Shown here piece after piece: positions 53,578-62,700 of a stretch of 64,000 nucleotides of DNA. A model generated the notes under the pieces. That model had not been told where the DNA came from. It saw only the letters and a program-made list of their open reading frames with translations, and made no database searches. Origin of the DNA: Chryseobacterium sp. SORGH_AS_0447 (GTDB taxonomy: Bacteria > Bacteroidota > Bacteroidia > Flavobacteriales > Weeksellaceae); NCBI RefSeq assembly GCF_030818695.1, contig NZ_JAUTAR010000001.1:2350501-2414500 (forward strand), in the 5' to 3' direction. Position numbers and translations under genes: made by a program. Positions within the stretch are counted from its first letter, which is position 1. Each line of letters begins with the position of its first letter.

Positions 53578-54660
53578 ATGAAAAAGATTTCTGTCATATT
53601 TATCCTACCGGATCTTGAAACCGGAGGCGCGGAAAGGATCGTTACCACCATTGCGAACCATCTCTCTCGGGACCGGTTTGAACCTAAGATTTTGCTCCTG
53701 CGCAAGCAGGGCGGTTACCTTAATTTCCTGAGAGAAGACGTAGAAATCATCGACATCAATACCGAAAGAATCAGGCATTCGTTAAAGCCTATTTTAGCGG
53801 AAATCTACCGCAGAAAACCGGATATTGTGTTTTCAGGATTCGGTGAAGTCAACGCCTATCTTTCTGTGTTCATCAAACTTTTTCCTAAAACGAAATTTAT
53901 CGCCCGGGAAACCAATGTGGTCACGCAGCATGTAACGCGGAAAGAAATCAAATTCTTCTACAATTTTTACAACAATTACCACAGAATCATTGCCCAGAGC
54001 GATGATATGCTGAAGGATCTTACCGCAAATTTCAGGATTAAACCGAAAAAAGTCATCAAGATCAACAATCCGGTAGATTTTGATTTTATCGGAGAAAAAC
54101 TTAAACATTCCCAAAAGCCTGAAAGTTTTAAATACAATTATAAAAACATCGTAGCCATCGGAAACTTGTCTTCCAGAAAAGGTTTTGACAATCTTCTGAA
54201 AGTTTTTTCCAGGCTCAAAAACGAAAATGTCATGCTCCATATTTTGGGCGACGGACAGGATCGGGATCTTTTGCACCAGATGAAAGATTTTTTGGGATTG
54301 GAACATGTTATTTTTCACGGACGGCAGGAGAATCCGTATAAGTTTCTGAAATATGCAGACCTTTTTATCCTCTCCTCAAGATATGAAGGCTTTCCGAATG
54401 TATTGCTGGAAGCCGGCGCCTGTGGAACCTATGCCCTTGCTAACAATTGCCCGGGTGGCATCAACGAAATTATTCAGGATAACATCAACGGGGAAATTTC
54501 CGATATTGAAAATCATGAAGACTTTGCGCAGAAAATTATGAGTATCCTTCATGAAAGCCATGATCCGGAAGCTATTGAAAGCTGTATCCGATCGCGGTTT
54601 TCAAAGAACATTATTTTAGACCGGTACGAAAAAGTTTTGCTGGATCTGGTGAAACAATAA
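53578..54660 (+). CDS. Family 4 glycosyltransferase
   Basis: A 360-residue GT-B enzyme of the GT4 type. The N-terminal domain opens with ILPDLETGGAERIVTTIANHL (the GGAER acceptor-side motif). The C-terminal domain has VAIGNLSSRKGFDNLLKVFS, the nucleotide-sugar pocket motif LHILGDGQDRDLL, and EX7E-type residues in SRYEGFPNVLLEAGACG. Cytoplasmic, using an NDP- or UDP-sugar. The acceptor and sugar cannot be read from sequence. It follows the PH-like gene by 10 bases, but no LPS or capsule cluster is seen nearby. Confidence 0.9.
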   Translation: MKKISVIFILPDLETGGAERIVTTIANHLSRDRFEPKILLLRKQGGYLNFLREDVEIIDINTERIRHSLKPILAEIYRRKPDIVFSGFGEVNAYLSVFIKLFPKTKFIARETNVVTQHVTRKEIKFFYNFYNNYHRIIAQSDDMLKDLTANFRIKPKKVIKINNPVDFDFIGEKLKHSQKPESFKYNYKNIVAIGNLSSRKGFDNLLKVFSRLKNENVMLHILGDGQDRDLLHQMKDFLGLEHVIFHGRQENPYKFLKYADLFILSSRYEGFPNVLLEAGACGTYALANNCPGGINEIIQDNINGEISDIENHEDFAQKIMSILHESHDPEAIESCIRSRFSKNIILDRYEKVLLDLVKQ

Positions 54661-54738
54661 CATTCACCCGTTTGCCTGGTAGAACCTTATTTTCTTATTT
54701 TTGGCCCGCTTAATTTATTTAAAAATCAATTTTCATTC

Positions 54739-55086
54739 ATGATTAAAATCCAGAAATTAGGATGTGCCTGCGAAAAACCGACCTCATCTTATACGGAATT
54801 CAGAACTTCAGAATTAGGAACCGATCAAACCCCTGGCATACATGCGGAAGTAAGTATCCAGCAGTGCAAGCTTTGCCAGAGAATATGGATCTGCTATGCT
54901 GTGAATCCTGAAGAAAATGCCCCGGCAGTAAGATGGTACAAAGGAATCGTTTCTAAAAAAAACCGCCCGCAGATTACATCTGAAAATGCATTGGCATATC
55001 TGGAAAGCGTGGAATGGTATGTCTATGGAGGCGAAGCCTTTGAAAATACGACAGCATTTGGCGCAGGGAAGATTAGCTTCGGCTGA
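54739..55086 (+). CDS. Hypothetical protein with four Cys (zinc-finger-like)
   Basis: A 115-residue soluble protein. Cys9 and Cys11 (LGCACEKP) and a later CKLCQRIWICY form two Cys pairs that could bind zinc. The rest is beta-rich, with aromatic residues near the end (VEWYVYGGEAF). I recognise no family and no neighbour explains it. The gene is preceded by 78 bases after the glycosyltransferase stop, without a clear promoter. Function unknown. Confidence 0.65.
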   Translation: MIKIQKLGCACEKPTSSYTEFRTSELGTDQTPGIHAEVSIQQCKLCQRIWICYAVNPEENAPAVRWYKGIVSKKNRPQITSENALAYLESVEWYVYGGEAFENTTAFGAGKISFG

Positions 55087-55220
55087 TTTGTCCTGCAACA
55101 TAAGGTTGAAAAAATTGGCTGGAAGAAGGAGGCTGGATGCTGGAAGTTTTATGACAATACTATTCCAGAATCTTGAATATCAGATAATATTGGAGTCAAA
55201 CTTTATAATACCAAAATTTG
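55087..55220. repeat. Intergenic segment with CTGGAAG-type repeat
   Basis: GGCTGGAAGAAGGAGGCTGG followed by ATGCTGGAAGTTT (about 55118-55151) is the reverse of the CTTCCAGC blocks at 49640 and 58704. Confidence 0.6.
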
Positions 55221-55576
55221 ATGAATAAATTTGACGAATTAAAATGTAACCGGTTTATAAAGAAATTACGATCAAATGCAATTGCCATTGTTACCAATCA
55301 GATTGAAATCCACTCGGGATATTTTAGATGAATTATCTTCTGGGCAGAATCGGCGACATTAAAAGGTTGGAAGAAATTGATCTAAGTATTTTCAAAACCT
55401 ACTACAATGAGATCCAGTCTCATCCGATCGGGGATGAAAGAAAACTCTACAGCAAAGAATTCTTAGACAGGCTTGATTCAAAGTTAAAACGGGTCAATGA
55501 AAAATATATGGATGCTCTTACTGAAAAATGCGGTGAGATCATTGAAAAATTTAAAGAAATCAAAGATTTTTGCTGA
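55221..55576 (+). pseudogene. Small gene apparently split by a one-base deletion
   Basis: ATG 55221 opens a 36-codon frame (MNKFDELKCNRFIKKLRSNA, ending HSGYFR) that stops at TGA 55329-55331. The next frame, from ATG 55328 to 55576 (82 residues, MNYLLGRIGDIKRLEEIDLS), overlaps it by 4 bases. The two pieces together read like one protein of about 119 residues; one extra A between AGA and TGA at 55327-55328 would join them. Alternatively they are two genes with an ATGA overlap. I recall similar N-terminal and C-terminal segments in a single hypothetical protein of this group, but cannot check it. Function unknown. Confidence 0.5.
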
Positions 55577-55623
55577 TTCTTTTAAGCAGAGGTATAACGT
55601 TTTCAAAACTTGACAAAACTCAC

Positions 55624-55654
55624 TTGGGGGTGTGGCAATTAATCGTTAAATTTG
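55624..55654 (+). promoter_or_regulatory. lpdA promoter
   Basis: TTG at 55624-55626, 20 bases, TAAATTTG at 55647-55654, 42 bases before the ATG. Confidence 0.7.
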
Positions 55655-55696
55655 TAAGAACTAAAGAGATAATAAATAAACAAATTCATAAATAAC

Positions 55697-57100
55697 ATGA
55701 GTCAATTCGATGTTACCGTAATCGGTTCCGGTCCTGGTGGTTATGTTGCTGCAATCCGTGCCGCGCAATTAGGTTTCACAACAGCAATTATTGAAAAATA
55801 CCCGACTTTGGGCGGAACTTGTCTTAACGTGGGATGCATCCCGTCGAAAGCACTTTTAGACAGCTCTGAACATTTCGAGAATGCCAAGCACAATTTTGCA
55901 GGCCACGGAATCATTATCAACGAGCCTCAGGCAGACATTGCAAGAATGATCGAGCGTAAAAATGAGGTCATCAAACAAAATACAGACGGGATCAGCTACC
56001 TGATGAACAAAAACAAAATCACTGTTTTTGAAGGGGTGGGAAGCTTCGAATCTGCAAACCAGATTAAAGTAACGAAAAACGACGGTTCTACGGAAACGAT
56101 CGAATCCAAATATACCATCATCGCTACCGGTTCCAAACCGTCTTCTTTACCTTTCATTACGATTGATAAAGAAAGAGTAATCACTTCTACGGAAGCTTTG
56201 AACCTTAAAGAAATTCCTAAGCATCTGGTGGTAATTGGAGGAGGCGTAATCGGTCTTGAGCTAGGTTCTGTCTATTTAAGACTGGGTGCTCAGGTTACGG
56301 TTGTTGAATTTATGGATAAGATTATCCCGGGGATGGACGGTGCTTTAAGCAAGGAACTTACGAAGGTTCTTAAAAAGCAGGGTATGAAGTTCATGTTATC
56401 GACAGCCGTTTCAGCCGTTGAAAGAAACGGAGATACCGTTAAAATTACAGCTAAAGACAAAAAAGGAGAAGAAGTCGTTGTAGAAGGCGATTACTGTTTG
56501 GTTTCTGTTGGAAGGAGACCTTTCACAGACGGACTTGCCCTTGAGAAAGCAGGGGTGGAGCTTGACGAAAGAGGAAGAGTAAAAGTAAACGACCACTTAC
56601 AGACGAATGTAGCGAATATCTACGCGATCGGAGATGTGATCAAAGGTGCAATGCTGGCTCACAAAGCGGAAGAAGAAGGGGTTTTCGTTGCTGAAACATT
56701 GGCGGGACAGAAACCTCATATCAATTATAATTTGATCCCAGGCGTTGTTTACACATGGCCGGAAGTTGCCGGAGTAGGTAAAACCGAAGAGCAGTTGAAA
56801 GAAGAAGGCGTAGCTTACAAAGTAGGTTCTTTCCCGATGAGAGCTTTGGGAAGAAGCCGTGCGAGTGGTGATGTGGATGGTTTGGTAAAAATCATTGCCG
56901 ACGAAAAAACTGATGAAGTATTGGGAATGCACATCGTAGGTGCGAGAGCAGCCGACCTTATCGCAGAAGGAGTGATTGCTATGGAATTCCGTGCCAGTGC
57001 GGAAGACATTGCCAGAAGCTCCCACGCGCACCCGACCTATGCGGAAGCGATCAAAGAAGCGGCATTAGATGCTACGGCAAAAAGACCGATTCACATGTAA
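55697..57100 (+). CDS. lpdA: Dihydrolipoyl dehydrogenase (E3)
   Basis: A 467-residue flavoprotein disulfide reductase, the E3 component of 2-oxo acid dehydrogenase complexes and the glycine cleavage system. FAD motif GSGPGGYVAAIRAAQLG; redox pair GGTCLNVGCIPSK; NAD motif VVIGGGVIGLELGS; second FAD contact VANIYAIGDVIKGAMLAH; and the interface His-Glu of SHAHPTYAEAIKEA. Length is normal and every catalytic residue is present. It stands alone; genes for the E1 and E2 subunits are not in the window. A terminator-like stem follows at 57139-57169. Confidence 0.97.
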   Translation: MSQFDVTVIGSGPGGYVAAIRAAQLGFTTAIIEKYPTLGGTCLNVGCIPSKALLDSSEHFENAKHNFAGHGIIINEPQADIARMIERKNEVIKQNTDGISYLMNKNKITVFEGVGSFESANQIKVTKNDGSTETIESKYTIIATGSKPSSLPFITIDKERVITSTEALNLKEIPKHLVVIGGGVIGLELGSVYLRLGAQVTVVEFMDKIIPGMDGALSKELTKVLKKQGMKFMLSTAVSAVERNGDTVKITAKDKKGEEVVVEGDYCLVSVGRRPFTDGLALEKAGVELDERGRVKVNDHLQTNVANIYAIGDVIKGAMLAHKAEEEGVFVAETLAGQKPHINYNLIPGVVYTWPEVAGVGKTEEQLKEEGVAYKVGSFPMRALGRSRASGDVDGLVKIIADEKTDEVLGMHIVGARAADLIAEGVIAMEFRASAEDIARSSHAHPTYAEAIKEAALDATAKRPIHM

Positions 57101-57138
57101 CAATTGATTTAAGATTAAATCATTTAAAATAAGAAATT

Positions 57139-57169
57139 AAGACTGTCATTCATCGTTGGCAGTCTTTTT
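57139..57169 (+). terminator. Terminator of lpdA
   Basis: AAGACTGTCA and TTGGCAGTCTT pair (one G-T) around TTCATCG, followed by TTTTTG. Confidence 0.85.
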
Positions 57170-57321
57170 TGTTTATAAAACTGATGTTAATTCGATGGTA
57201 TTTAATGTGTTTTCAGTGATTTAAAATAAAAATTAGGAAAACGATTGGAATTTTGAATAAAGTTCGTTTTAAAAGAATGCAAATAAAATCATTGAATAGT
57301 AAAGGCTGTTAGCAGTATTCT

Positions 57322-57329
57322 GACAAGAT
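57322..57329 (+). repeat. Left target site duplication GACAAGAT
   Basis: Exact 8-base match to 58696-58703, immediately outside the IS256 left end. Confidence 0.9.
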
Positions 57330-58695
57330 GACACTCTCCCATAAAGTGTGTAAGTTAAAAAGTCAGGGCTTAGATTTTATAATCTGAGCCTTTCTTCAAA
57401 AATAAGCATAAATTGGTTTAGAACAATCCCCCAATTCTGGATTGGCATCGACCATTTTTTTGTGGCTTCTTTTAAAGCAAGGTAAACAGATTTCAAGACT
57501 GCATCATCCGTAGGGAAAGACATTTTGTTTTTGGTGTATTTTCGGATTTTACCGTTTAGATTCTCGATTAAATTGGTTGTATAAATGATTTTACGAATCT
57601 CTAAAGGAAATTCAAAAAATACGGTCAGTTCATCCCAATTATCCTTCCAGGATTTGATGGCATAGGAATATTTGGATTCCCATTTTTCTGCAAAATCATT
57701 TAAAGCGGCTTCAGCGGCTTGTTTTGTTGGAGCGGTGTAAATATGCTTCATATCGGCAGAGAATTCTTTTCTGTCCTTCCAAACCACATATTTGCAGGCA
57801 TTTCTGATCTGATGAACCACACAGATCTGGGTTTGAGATTCAGGAAAAACGGAACGGATGGTCTGGGTAAATCCGTTTAAGTTATCGGTAGCAGTAATCA
57901 GAATATCTTCCACGCCACGGGCTTTGAGTTCTGTGAGAACCCCCATCCAGAAGCTCGAACTTTCATTCTTACCGAGCCACATTCCCAGCACTTCTTTTTT
58001 CCCTTCACGATTCAATCCTACTGCCAAATAGATGGTCTTGTTGATCACTTTAGAGTTCTCACGAACCTTGAATACGATTCCGTCCATCCAGACAATCAAA
58101 TACAAATCTTCTAAGGGGCGGTTTTGCCAGCTCACCACTTCAGAGGCAACGGCATTGGTAATTCTGGAAATGGCAGAGGAAGATATTTCAAAATCGTACA
58201 GTTCTTTGACCTGTTCTTCGATATCGCTCACACTCATGCCTTTGGCGTAGAATGAGATAATGATATTCTCCAAACCTTCGATGATGTTGTGCCTTTTTGG
58301 TACCAAAGCAGGCTCGAAACTTCCAGCTCTGTCTCTGGGAACTTTGATTTCACTCTCTCCAAAAGATGATTTTATTTTCTTGGTTCCATGTCCGTTGCGA
58401 TAGTTCCCTTCTTTGGTTTTTTCATGTTTTTCATTATCCAGATGAGCATCAAGCTCTGCTTCCAGCATGTGTTCAACGGCACGTTTGTGCATCTGTTTGA
58501 AGAAAGAGGTTAAATCTTCTCCATTTTTAAAGGACTTGTAGAAATCCTTATTGTTTAATAATTCTTCTTTGTCGATCATAACTATATAGGTTAAAAATAA
58601 TAAAAAGTTATTTCCGAAAATTATTTTTGAGCTTTAGAGGGCTCAAAAATTTTTCAGAATAACTTTTTAACTTACACAGTTAGTGAGACACTACC
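57330..58695. mobile_element. IS256-family insertion sequence, complete (about 1366 bases)
   Basis: The transposase gene lies between imperfect terminal inverted repeats. The left end begins GACACTCTCCCATAAAGTGT and the right end, read inward on the minus strand, begins GGTAGTGTCTCACTAACTGT; both continue into an identical GTGTAAGTTAAAAAGT, 26 of 34 positions matching overall. The element is flanked by GACAAGAT on both sides (57322-57329 and 58696-58703), an 8-bp target duplication typical of IS256 elements. Only one copy is in the window; ends and gene are intact, so it is probably recent and active. Confidence 0.93.
57377..58579 (-). CDS. IS256-family (mutator-type) transposase
   Basis: A 400-residue DDE transposase. 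The N-terminal part has the conserved [18 protein letters not shown] and [14 protein letters not shown] motifs and a helix-turn-helix in [20 protein letters not shown]. The catalytic residues lie in [10 protein letters not shown] (Asp), [14 protein letters not shown] (Asp) and [17 protein letters not shown] (Glu); the [13 protein letters not shown] segment of mutator transposases is intact. Full length, without frameshift. It is transcribed leftward and fills nearly the whole element. Confidence 0.95.
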   Translation of the reverse strand: MIDKEELLNNKDFYKSFKNGEDLTSFFKQMHKRAVEHMLEAELDAHLDNEKHEKTKEGNYRNGHGTKKIKSSFGESEIKVPRDRAGSFEPALVPKRHNIIEGLENIIISFYAKGMSVSDIEEQVKELYDFEISSSAISRITNAVASEVVSWQNRPLEDLYLIVWMDGIVFKVRENSKVINKTIYLAVGLNREGKKEVLGMWLGKNESSSFWMGVLTELKARGVEDILITATDNLNGFTQTIRSVFPESQTQICVVHQIRNACKYVVWKDRKEFSADMKHIYTAPTKQAAEAALNDFAEKWESKYSYAIKSWKDNWDELTVFFEFPLEIRKIIYTTNLIENLNGKIRKYTKNKMSFPTDDAVLKSVYLALKEATKKWSMPIQNWGIVLNQFMLIFEERLRL

Positions 58696-58703
58696 GACAA
58701 GAT
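58696..58703 (+). repeat. Right target site duplication GACAAGAT
   Basis: Exact 8-base match to 57322-57329, immediately outside the IS256 right end. Confidence 0.9.
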
Positions 58704-58819
58704 CAACTTCCAGCATTCAGCTTCCCTCTTCCAGCCTTTCAAACTGGTTTCTGCTTTAAAACCAGGGTTACTTCAAAACGCATAAATACTCCAACTTTTA
58801 AACTTGCAATTATTTTCTG
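58704..58819. repeat. Right half of the repeat interrupted by IS256
   Basis: CAACTTCCAGCATTCAGCTTC followed by a CTCTTCCAGCCTTTCAAAC-type end (58704-58743) continues the repeat whose left half, AATAGTAAAGGCTGTTAGC, lies at about 57296-57314. The intact relative is at about 49600-49678. Confidence 0.65.
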
Positions 58820-58827
58820 TACCTTTG
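58820..58827 (+). promoter_or_regulatory. Minus-7 element of the cvfB-like gene
   Basis: TACCTTTG, 19 bases before the ATG. Confidence 0.55.
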
Positions 58828-58846
58828 TCGACTAATTTTATCATCC

Positions 58847-59671
58847 ATGCAAATCGGAAAAACCCAGACTTTAAAAATTTCAGATAAAAACAACTCAGGA
58901 TGGATCCTTACGGACGAATCCGGTGAAAAGGCCTTTCTGCCAAAGATTTTTACCCACGACGATAAGGAAATTGATGAGGAAATTGAAGTTTTTGTATACC
59001 AGGATGATGGAAAGTTAAAGGCCACCACAGAAATTCCGTTGGCGGAAGTGGATGAGTTTGCGGTAATGAGCTGTGTTCAGAGCCTGCCGAGCGGTGCTTT
59101 TATGGATTGGGGAATCATCAAGGATCTTTTTATCCCGTACAAGCAGCAGAAAACAAAAATCGTCGAAGGCAAAAGATATCTGGTGCATATTTATATCGAT
59201 GACGACTTGGGGCTGATTACCGGAACCACGAAATTTAAAAGAAACCCGCAATACGAGGATCTTCCTTTTCAGAAAGGCGATAAAGTAGAGCTGATCATGA
59301 TGAATGAAAGCGAACTGGGCTGGAATGTGGTAATCAATAAAAAGTATATCGGACTGATCTACAGTTCGGATGTTTTCAAAAAGTTATACCCTTTGTCCGA
59401 AGAAACCGGATACATCAAAGCCATCCGGGAAGACGGGAAAATCGATGTTTCCCTACAGCCTGAAGGATTTGAGAATATTGATGAATTCAAAAAGAAAATC
59501 CTGGACAAGCTGGAAGAAAACTATGGACTGCTTCACTTATCAGACAAATCTTCACCGGAAGAAATTAAAGATGAAGTCCAGATGAGTAAAAAGAATTTCA
59601 AAAAAGCCATCGGAGGACTTTATAAAGATAAAATCATCGATATTTTGGAAGATAAAATACGATTGCTATAA
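58847..59671 (+). CDS. CvfB-like S1 RNA-binding protein
   Basis: A 274-residue protein of the CvfB/YitL family: three OB or S1-like domains followed by a winged helix. The start MQIGKTQTLKISDKNNSG, ESELGWNVVINKKYIGLIY and EETGYIKAIREDGKIDVSLQ are typical S1 segments; the C-terminal winged-helix part is KKNFKKAIGGLYKDKIIDI. Such proteins bind RNA and influence gene expression and virulence in Firmicutes; in Bacteroidota the role is unexplored. It is a single-gene unit; a short convergent terminator follows. Confidence 0.88.
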   Translation: MQIGKTQTLKISDKNNSGWILTDESGEKAFLPKIFTHDDKEIDEEIEVFVYQDDGKLKATTEIPLAEVDEFAVMSCVQSLPSGAFMDWGIIKDLFIPYKQQKTKIVEGKRYLVHIYIDDDLGLITGTTKFKRNPQYEDLPFQKGDKVELIMMNESELGWNVVINKKYIGLIYSSDVFKKLYPLSEETGYIKAIREDGKIDVSLQPEGFENIDEFKKKILDKLEENYGLLHLSDKSSPEEIKDEVQMSKKNFKKAIGGLYKDKIIDILEDKIRLL

Positions 59672-59676
59672 AACAA

Positions 59677-59704
59677 AACCGAGCGGAATTTTCCGCTCGT
59701 TTTA
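59677..59704. terminator. Bidirectional terminator (GAGCGGAA / TTCCGCTC)
   Basis: GAGCGGAA and TTCCGCTC form an 8-bp stem around TT, with A and T runs on either side; serves the cvfB-like gene and the convergent T9SS gene. Confidence 0.85.
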
Positions 59705-59711
59705 CTTTATA

Positions 59712-62700
59712 CTATTCTCTGTTTTTGATCAGCAGCCAGCCGGTGTATACCCTGCCGTCGGATACTTTTATCGTATACCAGTAGTTTCCTGTCGGGATCT
59801 GGCTTCCGTTCAGTTTGCCATCCCATACCAGTGGTTTTTTAGAAATGACCTCTTTGAAAACCGGAAGACCTCTCCGGTCATATACATTCACCTCAGTTCC
59901 CGGATAATTTTCCAGTCCGGCAATTTTCCACTGGTCATTAAAGCCGTCTCCGTTCGGAGTAAATGTATTTGGGATATTGAAAATAGAGAACGGTTTCTGA
60001 CCGATAATACAGCCGCCTTTTGTTCTAACATAAACCATATATTCACCGATCTTTAAATTTGTGAAAATGTTGGAATCCTGCCAGGTGAAATTATCCAGTG
60101 AATATTCAAAGTTTCCTGTTGCGGAAAGAATGACCGTTGCGGAATTATTGCTTACATTCACCGATATGATTTCCGGTAAAACGGTGTAGCTTACCTGAAT
60201 ATTATCGGTGCTCTGGCATCCGAAGCTGTTCGTTACCGTTACGGAATAATTTCCCTGAGCGGAAACCGTAATCGTTTGTGTCGTTGCGCCGTTGCTCCAC
60301 AAATAAGAAGCATAGCCGCTTCCGGCATCAAGTGTTATAGTCTTTCCTTTACAGAAATCTATTTTTTCGGGAAGATTGAATTCCGGCTTCGGATTCAATG
60401 CGATATCTAGTCTTATAACTTTAAAACATCCGTCTGGTGTGGAAACCTTTACGTAAATTACCGTTGATCCTACATTCAGCAGATAGTTTGAAGGATTGGA
60501 AATTGGGTTTCCTAAATTATCCGTATAGGTAAATGAATAACTTCCCGGGCTAACAATAATATTAGACTGATAGGTAGTTAAATTTACATTCATTGAATTT
60601 CCGGTCGTGCTGTTACATAAAGTCACGGAATAATCATTGGCCGGGACATTATTCGTTGAAAGGGTTGCCGTAACGGCCAGCTTTTCGGATTCGCAGCTGT
60701 TCAGGGTCTGTGTCACAAAATAAGTCGTTCCATTGGCCAGCGGTGTGGTGATCGGTAGAATATTCCCTGCCGCGTCGTAAAATTTCAGCGAAGCCCCGGT
60801 AATAACAAGGCTGGCCAGCGTAGGAGCTGCAGAAGCACAGAAATCCTGAACTGAATTTCCTGTTGGTTTTGGCGTGTTATTTACTGTCACCTGAATGGCA
60901 ACCTTATTACTTTCACAGCCATTGATGGTTTGTGAAGCAAAGTATGTCTGGCCGTTTACTAAAGGTATTGTTGCTGCTAAAAGAGTTCCTGCCGCATCAT
61001 ACCATTTGATATTCTGCCCGGTAATCTGGATATCGGCAAGGGTAGGATGAAGGCTTGCGCAGAAGGTTTGCTGGGTGTTCACGGCTGTTGGAAGCACAGG
61101 AGCGGTTACCGTTACGTTCTGGTTCTGCGTCGAAATATTTCCATTACCGTCAGTATAGATCCAGTGGATAATGTATGTTCCCGGTGAAGAATATGAGAGC
61201 GGATCGGTTGTCGTTCCCGTTATCGTTCCCGCACAGTTATCCGTTGCTGTCGGAATGTTCGAAATTATGGTGTGGCAGTCTCCGGTGATATCGGGAAGGG
61301 TTGGTAAAGTCGGTATGGGTGCTACAGTATCACCCACCGTTACATTTACCGTAAAACTTCCGTCGCAGCTTCCGGTTCCCGATACCTGGCAGGTATAAAT
61401 TCCGGAATTGACGGCCGTTGCATTAGGAATCGACGGATTTTGGAGCGTTGAAGTGAATCCGTTAGGTCCGGTCCAGTTGTAGGAAGTTCCTCCTGAGGCG
61501 TTCATTTGAATGTTGGAGCCTATACAAACGGGAGAATTCGAAGTTACTGAAATTCCTGATGTACAATCATAAAACTTTGCGAAATTATTATTAAGAGCAA
61601 CACCACCCAAAGTATATATATTATTGCTTTTTGCATAAATAGAGTGTATTGTGCGATAAAAATAGCTTCCCCAGATCTGGTTTCCCATAGTATTAAACTT
61701 TGTAAAAAAACCATAATAGTAACCTCCTCCATCATTAGGAAGAAAACCATTTGGTGTGGCTATCTGGATATCATTAGATGTAGATCCTGAAAATATGGGA
61801 TTATTATTGTCATCCACGGAAAGTGCGTATGCCATATCATCATCTACATTCACACTGGTAGTTGCTCCATAATAGGTTCCCCAGATCTGATGTCCTGTAG
61901 GACTAAATTTAGTTAAAAAAATATCATTACCAAGATTCGATGTACGCGTTGTCTGATGGGTTCCCGGTGTTGAAATCTTCTCATGAGAGTCCGTATTACC
62001 AAGAAGAATGATGTTGTTATTTTTATCTATTTTAAAATCTCTGATATTCGTTTTTCCTTCATCTGAATTATATTGTATTCCATATCCATTTTTACCTCCA
62101 AAATAAGTTCCCCATTGAAATTGAAAATTACTATTTAGTTTTGCAAGGTATGCATTTCCATATCCTATCATATTTGGCTGATGAACTCCAGGTGTTGTTT
62201 CGGGATGAATCAAATACTGTTTATAATCGTCACTGGCAACATAAATATTTCCAAAACTATCAAGATTAATTTTTTTTACACCTTCCAATATTTTAAAATA
62301 CGAACCATATAGTTGTTGTCCATTTGGTGAAAATTTTACAATAATACCGTTCGACCCTGGTATGTAAGTTGGAATTTGGGCATTGGGTGTCGTAATTCCA
62401 GTATTTCCACCAAATCCTCCTAAAATAATATTTTCATTGCTATCCAGTGCTATACAGTCAAAACTATCTGCAGAATTATCACTCCCAAAGTATGTTCCCC
62501 ATAGTCTAACGCCGCTATCATTAAATTTAACTAAGAAAGCATCATAATCATATCCAACCCATTGTCCTTGGTATACAGTATGTTCTTTATGAGCTCCTGG
62601 CGTAGTAATGTTATTAGTCCCTCCCTGAGAATCTCTTGCTCGGCCGATAGCGTAGATCTCATTATTACTTGTAATTGCAATATCTTTAAGCAGATTAGAC

